Shown: positions 1 to 6,010, counted from the first letter of the stretch. The stretch: DNA of 6,700 nt from an uncultured Pseudomonadota bacterium (GCA_947169505.1 CAMVPZ010000043.1:1-6700); one strand, 5' to 3'. The notes: generated by a model from the letters alone, not told the origin. A program made the numbers and translations.

Positions 1-1517
1 ATATAACGGTTCGTATGGCGAAACCGAAAGAAAAATTCACAGATTTATTCGATAATGAACATGAATTATGTGATAAAGATTTAGTGATAACTGATGATGC
101 GGGCATATTGGCTTTGGCTGGTGTTATCGGTGGAAAGCGTGCATCGACGAACGATAATACAAAAAATATTATATTGGAATCTGCGTATTTTAATCCGGTC
201 AGTGTGCGCAAATCGTCTAAAAGACATGGCATTTCAACAGATTCTTCATACAGATACGAACGTAATATAAATCCAGATGGAACATTACATGCGCTGTCCA
301 AAGCGGCAAAGATAATAATGGATACATGTGGCGGTGAAATTGTTAATGTATCTGTGGCTGGTCGTGCGTCCTATAAACCGGAATCTGTCGTATACAACCC
401 GTCAATCTTTGAAAAGAAAACAGGTATAAAATTGGATGAAAAAACACAACGTGAAATTTTGAAAAAATTACATTTTGAAATCCAAGAAGATAAAAAAGGC
501 AATTGGTTAATCACACCAAACCCACAAAGAACAGATGTTGTAATACCTGAAAACATAGTATCTGAATTGGTGCGTATTTATGGTTATGATAAAGTTGGTT
601 TAAAAGAAATGCCTGAAAACACCATGAAAGTTGCACACAAAGATATGGATGTATCATTGAAACAGGCTTTGGCAAATCGTGGATTGAACGAAGCGGTCAC
701 TTTTGGTTTTGGTAATTCACGTATTGAAAAAATATTGACCGATAAACCAATTATTCGTATTGCGAATCCAATAGTTGTTGATTTGGATACTGCTCGTAAT
801 AATTTGTTGGAAAATTTGTTGGTTGCGGTATCAAACAATGAAAAACGTGGGTTTAATAATTTGAACATGTTTGAATTGGGAACTGTATTTGACGGTGACA
901 AACCGGGCGAACAACACACATCTGTTTGTATTATTCGCAGCGGTGAAACATCACAAAAACACTGGCAAAAGCGTAACAGAAGTGTTGACGTGTTTGATGT
1001 TAAATCTGATTTGGTGTCGATGTTGGGCGCACAAAAATATACAATCGATACATCAAATGCGCCACTTTGGGCACATCCATACAGATATGGTAAAATTGTC
1101 CAAGGTAAACGTGTTTTGGCTGAATTTGGTGAATTACATCCAAATGCCGCAAAACAAATGCATATAAAAAACAAAGTATATATTGGTTTGGTTGAAAATA
1201 TCGAAAATTTACCAAAAAATCCAAAGCATAAAAAAATACCGGTCACAGAATTTATGCTGATTACACGTGATTTTGCGTTTGTAGTTGATGTAAATTTCCC
1301 GGCGGAAAAGATAATATCAACGGCTGTTTCTGCGGATGCAATTATTGATAATGCGGTTGTGTTTGATTCTTTTGATATGGGAAACGGTCAAAAATCAATA
1401 GCGTTCACAATTACAATTTATCCAGATCACAATATGGATGACAAAGAATTATTGGAAATCCAAAACAAAGTGATTACATCTGTTGAAACAAAATGTGGCG
1501 CAAAATTGCGTGCATAA
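1..1517 (+). CDS. pheT: Phenylalanyl-tRNA synthetase beta subunit, 5'-truncated by the window edge
   Basis: This is the beta chain of the cytoplasmic alpha2-beta2 enzyme that charges tRNA-Phe; it carries the editing and tRNA-binding modules. The reading frame is open to the window edge (first full codon at base 3). About 504 codons are visible, against roughly 800 residues in full-length bacterial PheT, so the N-terminal part is outside; the ATG at 15 is internal. Counting from that ATG, the B3/B4 editing-domain end is seen in LALAGVIGG (32-40) and SSYRYERNINPDG (77-89), the B5 domain around 125-195 ending in LVRIYGYDKV, the catalytic-like core with NMFELGTVFDG (284-294), and a C-terminal FDX-ACB anticodon-binding domain from about 405 (ITRDFAFVVDV, ending CGAKLRA). 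In B5, two of the usual acidic Mg-site positions look replaced (N180, S183). pheS probably lies upstream. A terminator follows 18 bases after the stop. Identification is firm. Confidence 0.96.
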   Translation, partial: ITVRMAKPKEKFTDLFDNEHELCDKDLVITDDAGILALAGVIGGKRASTNDNTKNIILESAYFNPVSVRKSSKRHGISTDSSYRYERNINPDGTLHALSKAAKIIMDTCGGEIVNVSVAGRASYKPESVVYNPSIFEKKTGIKLDEKTQREILKKLHFEIQEDKKGNWLITPNPQRTDVVIPENIVSELVRIYGYDKVGLKEMPENTMKVAHKDMDVSLKQALANRGLNEAVTFGFGNSRIEKILTDKPIIRIANPIVVDLDTARNNLLENLLVAVSNNEKRGFNNLNMFELGTVFDGDKPGEQHTSVCIIRSGETSQKHWQKRNRSVDVFDVKSDLVSMLGAQKYTIDTSNAPLWAHPYRYGKIVQGKRVLAEFGELHPNAAKQMHIKNKVYIGLVENIENLPKNPKHKKIPVTEFMLITRDFAFVVDVNFPAEKIISTAVSADAIIDNAVVFDSFDMGNGQKSIAFTITIYPDHNMDDKELLEIQNKVITSVETKCGAKLRA

Positions 1518-1535
1518 AACAATAAAAAAATGTGT

Positions 1536-1566
1536 AAAAAAACACCGGCATTTGCCGGTGTTTTTC
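1536..1566. terminator. Bidirectional intrinsic terminator between pheT and the convergent small gene
   Basis: A 12-bp perfect stem pairs 1538-1549 with 1554-1565 around an ATTT loop. The core is CACCGGC/GCCGGTG, extended by an A tract on the left and a T tract on the right. Read on the plus strand it ends in TTTTT after pheT. Read on the minus strand it ends in seven T about 10 bases after the stop of the 127-residue ORF. It can therefore stop transcription from both sides. Confidence 0.9.
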
Positions 1567-1575
1567 AATAAAAAA

Positions 1576-1959
1576 TTATCTTACAATTTTATTATAATTT
1601 GAAACAATGCATGATTCAATATCACGATTTAATTCACATGCGTTAATGATGCTTTCCGCTTCTTTACCATAAAAAATATACGCAGATTTTTTCGAACGTA
1701 TGTTAACGCCGCTGCCTTTTAATAATTTATTATGGTGTTCGACACCCGGTAATTCCATGCGTTTAGCCATATCAAAACATTCTACATACCATTTGTTGTA
1801 AATAACTTCTATACCTTCTGGTAAATTATATTGATAAGTCATAACCACAGATGCACCAACCGGGGCATAGTTATTATTTTTAAAAACCATACATTGTGTT
1901 TCTGGCTTTTGAACAAAAAATTCTGTAAATTCTTTAATTTTATCTCTTTCTGTAAACAT
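1576..1959 (-). CDS. Hypothetical protein, 127 residues, unrecognised
   Basis: I do not recognise this protein. It is 127 residues, begins MFTERDKIKEFTEFFVQKPE, has a near-neutral balance of charged residues, and shows no signal peptide and no membrane segment, so it is probably cytoplasmic. It has four scattered cysteines (23, 61, 108, 117) with no CxxC pair. It mixes hydrophobic and aromatic strand-like stretches (CMVFKNNNYAPVGASVVMTY, 23-42; GIEVIYNKWYVECF, 49-62) with a C-terminal helix-like part (KEAESIINACELNRDIESC, 99-117), suggesting a small alpha/beta fold. It is probably real: it fills the gap between two housekeeping genes, has an SD-like AGAAGA (1965-1970) 5 bases before the ATG, a TTGACA promoter element upstream and a terminator just after its stop. 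It is transcribed divergently from ileS and convergently to pheT, so it is likely monocistronic. Its function is unknown. Confidence 0.72.
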   Translation of the reverse strand: MFTERDKIKEFTEFFVQKPETQCMVFKNNNYAPVGASVVMTYQYNLPEGIEVIYNKWYVECFDMAKRMELPGVEHHNKLLKGSGVNIRSKKSAYIFYGKEAESIINACELNRDIESCIVSNYNKIVR

Positions 1960-1988
1960 TTTTGTCTTCTTTTTTTATTTGCCAACCA

Positions 1989-2016
1989 AGTATGAAGCAA
2001 AAAAATTTTTTGTCAA
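1989..2016 (-). promoter_or_regulatory. Predicted sigma70 promoter for the 127-residue ORF
   Basis: On the minus strand a perfect TTGACA (-35, 2016-2011) is followed after 16 bases by CATACT (-10, 1994-1989, 4 of 6 consensus matches). The spacer contains an A5T7 run, which may bend the DNA. The predicted start near 1982 would give a 5' UTR of about 20-25 bases that includes the SD-like AGAAGA. The -35 box is strong and the -10 is weak. Confidence 0.5.
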
Positions 2017-2047
2017 TGATAAATATAAGAAAAAATCTATCAATTAC

Positions 2048-2076
2048 TTGATTTTTAATAAAAATGATAGTAAAAT
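2048..2076 (+). promoter_or_regulatory. Predicted sigma70 promoter for the ileS leader and ileS-nth
   Basis: TTGATT (-35, 2048-2053; the TTGA core is intact) is separated by exactly 17 bases from TAAAAT (-10, 2071-2076; 5 of 6 consensus matches). A start 6-8 bases downstream falls at about 2083, the A of the leader-peptide ATG. The promoter sits immediately before the leader ORF and its attenuator. An inverted repeat ATCAA-N4-TTGAT (2039-2052) overlaps the -35 box and could be an operator, although it may be chance in AT-rich DNA. Confidence 0.65.
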
Positions 2077-2082
2077 CAGCGC

Positions 2083-2115
2083 ATGAGCAAAAAAACAATA
2101 ATTATCATTAAATAA
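2083..2115 (+). CDS. Isoleucine-rich leader peptide of the ileS attenuator (MSKKTIIIIK)
   Basis: A 10-codon ORF, ATG at 2083 to TAA at 2113, encodes MSKKTIIIIK. Codons 6-9 are ATA, ATT, ATC, ATT: four consecutive Ile codons covering all three synonyms. It lies directly before the isoleucyl-tRNA synthetase gene and directly after the predicted -10 box. The product probably has no function of its own; its translation would measure the supply of charged tRNA-Ile. There is no Shine-Dalgarno sequence upstream, and the predicted transcription start coincides with the ATG, so translation may be leaderless. Geometry fits attenuation: with any Ile codon in the A site the ribosome's leading edge, at about 12 bases ahead, would stop short of base 2123, whereas at the stop codon it would reach about 2125 and cover the antiterminator arm. 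Four Ile codons in a row right before ileS are unlikely to be chance. Expression is not shown. Confidence 0.82.
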   Translation: MSKKTIIIIK

Positions 2116-2122
2116 CTGGCAC

Positions 2123-2148
2123 TGCGCTTTGGCGGTGGCTGGGGCGCA
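2123..2148 (+). promoter_or_regulatory. Predicted antiterminator hairpin of the ileS attenuator
   Basis: TGCGC (2123-2127) pairs with GCGCA (2144-2148), extended by three T.G wobble pairs (2128-2130 with 2141-2143), leaving a 10-base loop. The right arm is the same segment that forms the left arm of the terminator at 2141-2163, so the two hairpins exclude each other. The left arm begins 8 bases after the leader stop codon, where a ribosome finishing the leader peptide would mask it. A second competing pairing (2124-2129 with 2150-2155) would also block the terminator. Structures were paired by eye with no energy calculation. Confidence 0.65.
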
Positions 2149-2163
2149 CAGGCGCTCTTTTTT
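2141..2163 (+). terminator. Attenuator: intrinsic terminator upstream of ileS
   Basis: The left arm GGGGCGC (2141-2147) pairs with GCGCTCT (2152-2158) around an ACAG loop. There are five Watson-Crick pairs and two G.T wobbles, followed by an uninterrupted T run (2158-2163). It lies between the leader peptide and the ileS start. In this position it would abolish expression unless it is conditional, which supports an attenuator. The surrounding block 2116-2157 is about 74% GC by count (31 of 42), in sharp contrast to the AT-rich flanks. Confidence 0.78.
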
Positions 2164-2171
2164 AATGCAAC

Positions 2172-2177
2172 AAAAGG
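2172..2177 (+). promoter_or_regulatory. Ribosome binding site that fixes the ileS start
   Basis: AAAAGG lies 8 bases before the ATG at 2186, a good Shine-Dalgarno spacing. The in-frame TTG at 2129 lies inside the attenuator, and the ATG at 2165 directly follows the terminator T run; neither has a convincing SD at normal spacing. This favours 2186. Confidence 0.7.
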
Positions 2178-2185
2178 CAAATACA

Positions 2186-5100
2186 ATGGCATATACAAAA
2201 ACAGAACCAAAGGTAAATTTTGCAGAATTGGAACACCAAGTTATAGATTTTTGGCGCAAAAATGATACTTTCCATAAATCTTTGAACAAAACAAAGATGG
2301 GTGAACCTTTTAATTTCTATGATGGTCCGCCATTTGGGAACGGTTTGCCACATTGGGGGCATTTGGGTGTATCTGCAATTAAAGACATGGTTTCGCGTTT
2401 TCAAACTATGCGTGGAAAGCATGTAATCCGTGAATTGGGTTGGGATTGCCATGGGTTGCCTGCTGAAAATTCTGTTGAAAAAAAGCAAGGTCGTACCGCT
2501 AAAACAATTGTTGAACAAGATGGAATTGCTGCATTTTGTGATATGTGTAAAACAGATGTTATGACATACACTAATGAATGGTTGCATTTTATTGAGCGTA
2601 TCGGGCGTTGGGTTGATGGTGGCGAAACCAAAGGCTATCGCACAATGGATAAAAATTATATGGAATCTGTGATATGGGCATTAAAGAAATTGTACGATAT
2701 GGGATTGCTTTACAAAGATTTCAAAGTTAATCCATACGATTGGAAATTGGGAACTGTATTATCAAACAGTGAAGCATCAAGCGAATATCAAGATATTGTC
2801 GATGATACGGTCACAATATGGTTTGAATTGGAAAATGGTGATCGGGCTATGGCATGGACAACAACACCATGGACATTGCCGGCTAATTCCGCATTGGCTG
2901 TGAATCCAAATATGGAATATGTAAGACTTAAACACGATGATGGCCATATATATATTTTGGCACAATCCCGGGTCAAGTCATACGACAAGATATTTGCAAA
3001 TTCTCAAAATCTGGGTACCGTAATTGGTAAAGATTTGGTTGGTTTGCATTATAAACCGATATTCCCGTATTATGCTGATTTGGCAAAAGAAGGTCATGGG
3101 CTGTATACGGTGATTTCTGGGGATTACGTGTCCGACAGTGATGGTACAGGTATTGTTCATATTGCACCTGCGTATGGTGAAGACGACTATTTTGTGGCAA
3201 AGGCGATTGACCCAAAATTCCCGGTAATTTTGAATGTTGATGATTATGGTAATTTTGATTCTACGGTCAAAGATTGGGCGGGTGAAAATATTTTCGTTGC
3301 AAACCCAAAAATCATAGATTGGTTGCGTGACAATGGTATTTTGGTTAAAAAAGATCAACATAAACACAGTTATCCTTTTGGACCACGCAGTCATGAAAAA
3401 TTAATCTATCGTGCAACAGATGCGTGGTACGTAGATGTTCCAAAAATCCGTGACAGATTGGTTGAAATAACCAAAAATGAAACAACCTGGACATCTGCTG
3501 GGAATCGTTTTATGGCATGGATTGAAAACGCACGTCCATGGGGACTTTCAAGAAATAGATTTTGGGGTGTTCCATTACCGATTTGGGAAAAAGACGGTGA
3601 ATATAAAATCTTTGGTTCAATCAAAGAAATGGAAGATTTCTTTGGTGTAAAAATTGAAGATTTACATCGTCCAACATTGGATAAACTTACAAAAGATGGA
3701 TGGCATCGTATAAGTGATGTTTTGGATTGCTGGTTTGAATCTGGTTCAATGCCATTTGCACAAATGCATTATCCATTTGAAAATGTTGATAAATTTGAAA
3801 AAACTTTCCCGGCTGATTACATTATCGAAGGTCAAGACCAAACACGTGGATGGTTTTATACATTGATGATTATGGCGGTCGCATTGTTTGATAAACCTGC
3901 ATTCCGTGTTGTATCTGCAAACGGCATGATTGTTGATGACAACAAACGTAAATTTTCTAAATCTTTGGGAAACTTCGTTAATCCAGAACAACAACTGGAA
4001 GTATATGGTGCAGATGCAGTTCGTTTGTTTATCCAAGGCAGCAATTTTATGAAAGCAGAACCAGTTTGTGTTGATAAAGAAGGCATGGTGTTTAATGATA
4101 CGATCAAAACAATATTAACACCACTTTGGAATGCGTATCATTTCTTTACTTTGTATGCGAACGCTGGCGACATAACTGTTGAAAATGAACAGGATGGTGA
4201 AAATTTATTGGATAAATATATTTTGGCTGAATTAAACGAACTGATAAAAACAACAACATCTTCGTTGGATGAATATAAACCGGATATTGCAGTCAAAGAA
4301 TTTGTTCGTTTCTTAGACATATTAAATAATTGGTATATTCGTCGTAATCGTGACAGATTTTGGGATGAAGATTTGTCTGCGTTTGAAACGTTGCATTATG
4401 TGTTGGTGAATTTCTGCAAAATATTGGCACCTTTTGCACCGTTTATCAGCGAATATATATTCAAGAATTTAACAGGCAAAGAATCTGTACATTTGGAAGA
4501 TTGGCCTGTCGCTGGTGATACAGATGAAAAAATATTAAACAATATGCGCCGTGTTCAAATGACTGTGTCGACCGGAAAGCAATTACGTGAACAATATAAA
4601 TTGCGTAATCGTTTGCCATTAAGCGATGTCACAATTGCAGGTTTTGATATGAATGAATATGCAGATATCATACGTGATGAATTAAATGTCAAAGAAGTAA
4701 AATTTATCGATAATATTAATTCTGTGGCAGATTCATTTGTGTATTTAATCACACCGAAAATTGGCGCACGTCTTGGTGGTGCATTAAAAGAAATAATCCC
4801 GGCGGTAAAACGTGGTGATTATACTTTGGACGGTGATAAGTTAGTTGTCGGTGAATATGTATTAAATGCTGATGAATTTGAAAATCGTTTAACCGTCAAA
4901 GATGGTGTGACCGGGGCCGCCCTGCCCGATAATACGGCGGTTGTTGTTTTGAATACAGAAATCAATGGTGAATTGATAAGTGAAGGTTTGGTTAATGATG
5001 CATTACGTTTTATCCAAGATTCTCGCAAAGCCGCTGGTTTGGATGTTTCAGACAGAATCAAATTAACCTATACGGCGGATTCTGGGCTGTTCACGGCAAT

Positions 5101-5224
5101 TGATGCACATAAAAAACGTATTATGCACGATGCGTTAATTGTTGAAATGAATTTTGGTATGGCTGATCAATTCACAAAGCAAATCGAAGATTATAATTTC
5201 GCAATAGATATTGAAAAAGCATAA
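2186..5224 (+). CDS. ileS: Isoleucyl-tRNA synthetase, type 2 (eukaryote-like) form
   Basis: A class I synthetase that attaches isoleucine to tRNA-Ile in the cytoplasm and hydrolyses mischarged valine. From the ATG at 2186 it is 1012 residues. The catalytic Rossmann fold carries the HIGH-type motif HWGH (56-59), within DGPPFGNGLPHWGH, then GWDCHGLPAE (85-94). The CP1 editing domain follows, with TTTPWTLPAN (225-234) and GTGIVHIAPAYGEDDY (320-335). The core resumes with ARPWGLSRNRFWGVPLPIW (449-467), GQDQTRGWFYTL (549-560) and the KMSKS motif as KFSKS (589-593). An alpha-helical anticodon domain follows (LNNWYIRRNRDRFW, 713-726), then a C-terminal extension with no zinc-finger cysteines. The motif wording and the missing C-terminal zinc site match IleRS2, the class found in eukaryotic cytosol and some bacteria and commonly less sensitive to mupirocin. 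It overlaps nth by one base and is preceded by an Ile-codon attenuator. Confidence 0.97.
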   Translation: MAYTKTEPKVNFAELEHQVIDFWRKNDTFHKSLNKTKMGEPFNFYDGPPFGNGLPHWGHLGVSAIKDMVSRFQTMRGKHVIRELGWDCHGLPAENSVEKKQGRTAKTIVEQDGIAAFCDMCKTDVMTYTNEWLHFIERIGRWVDGGETKGYRTMDKNYMESVIWALKKLYDMGLLYKDFKVNPYDWKLGTVLSNSEASSEYQDIVDDTVTIWFELENGDRAMAWTTTPWTLPANSALAVNPNMEYVRLKHDDGHIYILAQSRVKSYDKIFANSQNLGTVIGKDLVGLHYKPIFPYYADLAKEGHGLYTVISGDYVSDSDGTGIVHIAPAYGEDDYFVAKAIDPKFPVILNVDDYGNFDSTVKDWAGENIFVANPKIIDWLRDNGILVKKDQHKHSYPFGPRSHEKLIYRATDAWYVDVPKIRDRLVEITKNETTWTSAGNRFMAWIENARPWGLSRNRFWGVPLPIWEKDGEYKIFGSIKEMEDFFGVKIEDLHRPTLDKLTKDGWHRISDVLDCWFESGSMPFAQMHYPFENVDKFEKTFPADYIIEGQDQTRGWFYTLMIMAVALFDKPAFRVVSANGMIVDDNKRKFSKSLGNFVNPEQQLEVYGADAVRLFIQGSNFMKAEPVCVDKEGMVFNDTIKTILTPLWNAYHFFTLYANAGDITVENEQDGENLLDKYILAELNELIKTTTSSLDEYKPDIAVKEFVRFLDILNNWYIRRNRDRFWDEDLSAFETLHYVLVNFCKILAPFAPFISEYIFKNLTGKESVHLEDWPVAGDTDEKILNNMRRVQMTVSTGKQLREQYKLRNRLPLSDVTIAGFDMNEYADIIRDELNVKEVKFIDNINSVADSFVYLITPKIGARLGGALKEIIPAVKRGDYTLDGDKLVVGEYVLNADEFENRLTVKDGVTGAALPDNTAVVVLNTEINGELISEGLVNDALRFIQDSRKAAGLDVSDRIKLTYTADSGLFTAIDAHKKRIMHDALIVEMNFGMADQFTKQIEDYNFAIDIEKA

Positions 5225-5898
5225 TGACCAAGAAAAAAATAACACTTACACCGGATATTTATTTTGAAAATGTTCCACCAACATTGAATATGAATATCCG
5301 GTCAGAGTTATATTCAACAAATGAATTTACATTTGCTGTGGCGGTTATTTTGTCTGCCCAGGCTACGGATAAAAAGGTTAACGAGGTTACGCCTGCCCTT
5401 TTTAAAATCGCACCAACACCTGATAAAATGTTAGAATTGGGAATTGATGAATTAAAAAAACAAATTCGTGTGATTTCTTTCTTTAATAACAAAGCAAACA
5501 ATATCATAAAACTTGCCACACAATTAAAAGATAAAAACAGTGATTGTTTTAACTATAAATTTCCACAAAAATATCACAAACGAAATGAATTGATGAAATT
5601 GGCGGGTATCGGGCAAAAAACCGCAAATGTCATAATGAATGTTTTATGGAATGCACCGAATATAGGGGTCGATACACATGTGTATCGGCTTAGCCACCGA
5701 TTTGGATGGTGTAATGAAACCGACAATACCCCAGAACGTGTTGAAGAAAAATTATTAAAAATAATTCCACAAAAATATCACGCAATTGTAAATCACGTAA
5801 TGGTTTTGCATGGAAGATATACATGTAAAGCACTTCGCCCAGATTGCACAAATTGCCCGGTAAATAAATGGTGTAATGCAAGTGATAAAAAAGTATAA
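5224..5898 (+). CDS. nth: Endonuclease III, base-excision DNA glycosylase/AP lyase
   Basis: A bifunctional DNA glycosylase that removes oxidised pyrimidines and nicks the abasic site, starting base-excision repair. It is 224 residues, close to the family's usual length (about 210-220). Visible elements are FTFAVAVILSAQATDKKVNE (35-54), typical of the N-terminal helical domain; a helix-hairpin-helix LAGIGQKTANV (126-136) with the catalytic lysine at 132; the VDTHVYRL motif (149-156) with the catalytic aspartate at 150; and the C-terminal [4Fe-4S] loop C-X6-C-X2-C-X5-C (Cys 201, 208, 211, 217). All key residues are present, so the enzyme should be active. The start codon shares its A with the ileS stop (TAATG, 5222-5226), implying translational coupling and co-transcription with ileS. 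Only a weak GA-rich stretch precedes the ATG. A terminator begins at the stop codon. Confidence 0.96.
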   Translation: MTKKKITLTPDIYFENVPPTLNMNIRSELYSTNEFTFAVAVILSAQATDKKVNEVTPALFKIAPTPDKMLELGIDELKKQIRVISFFNNKANNIIKLATQLKDKNSDCFNYKFPQKYHKRNELMKLAGIGQKTANVIMNVLWNAPNIGVDTHVYRLSHRFGWCNETDNTPERVEEKLLKIIPQKYHAIVNHVMVLHGRYTCKALRPDCTNCPVNKWCNASDKKV

Positions 5899-5927
5899 AA
5901 AATACCGGTAAATGCCGGTGTTTTTTT
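5897..5927. terminator. Bidirectional intrinsic terminator between nth and tRNA-Thr
   Basis: Left arm 5897-5908 (an A run, then TACCGG) pairs with 5915-5926 (CCGGTG, then a T run), with one G.T wobble and a small loop of about six bases. Seven T (5921-5927) serve nth on the plus strand. On the minus strand the hairpin ends in a T run complementary to 5897-5902, serving the tRNA gene whose 3' end is only 7 bases away. The stem starts within the nth stop codon. Confidence 0.85.
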
Positions 5928-5934
5928 ATTTTTA

Positions 5935-6010
5935 TGGTGCCGGTTATAGGACTTGAACCTACGACCCCCTCATTACGAATGAGATGCTCTACCAACTGAG
6001 CTAAACCGGC
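5935..6010 (-). tRNA. tRNA-Thr, anticodon CGU
   Basis: A complete 76-base cloverleaf can be drawn on the minus strand. The acceptor stem is GCCGGTT/AACCGGC, the D arm GCTC-AGTTGGTA-GAGC, and the anticodon stem TCTCA/TGAGG with loop TTCGTAA, giving anticodon CGT (CGU), which reads ACG threonine codons. A 5-base variable region precedes the T arm GTAGG-TTCAAGT-CCTAT. The discriminator base is A and the 3' CCA is encoded (5935-5937). The gene lies 27 bases downstream of mnmG on the same strand with no terminator between, so it may be processed from an mnmG transcript or have its own promoter in the very AT-rich gap. The nth terminator, which works in both directions, follows it. Confidence 0.96.

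Noticed and set aside
15..17. ATG at 15 as the true start of the first gene
   Set aside because: The frame is open upstream and the codons before it (ITVR) fit the conserved PheT sequence. The protein would lack about 290 expected N-terminal residues, so this is an internal methionine at a window cut.
584..1246. Long antisense open frame of 220 codons inside pheT
   Set aside because: It is fully inside a well-supported pheT, has no recognisable domain and no RBS or terminator, and is best explained as a shadow of the coding frame.
2129..2185. Longer ileS reading frame starting at TTG 2129 or ATG 2165
   Set aside because: The 2129 start lies inside the antiterminator/terminator block and has no SD. 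The 2165 ATG follows the terminator T run by one base, with no well-spaced SD. The ATG at 2186 has AAAAGG 8 bases upstream and gives a normal N-terminus.
2083..2185. T-box riboswitch upstream of ileS
   Set aside because: The leader is only about 80-100 bases. I see no specifier stem, no conserved T-box bulge and no aminoacyl-end binding motif. The Ile-codon ORF with alternative hairpins explains the region better.
2978..3394. Antisense open frames inside ileS (also 2162-2587, 3746-4036 and others)
   Set aside because: They overlap conserved ileS motifs on the opposite strand and show composition typical of shadow frames, with no independent expression signals.
5690..5995. Minus-strand open frame across the nth end, terminator and tRNA
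   Set aside because: It reads through the tRNA-Thr gene and a terminator and opposes nth, so it is not a plausible gene.
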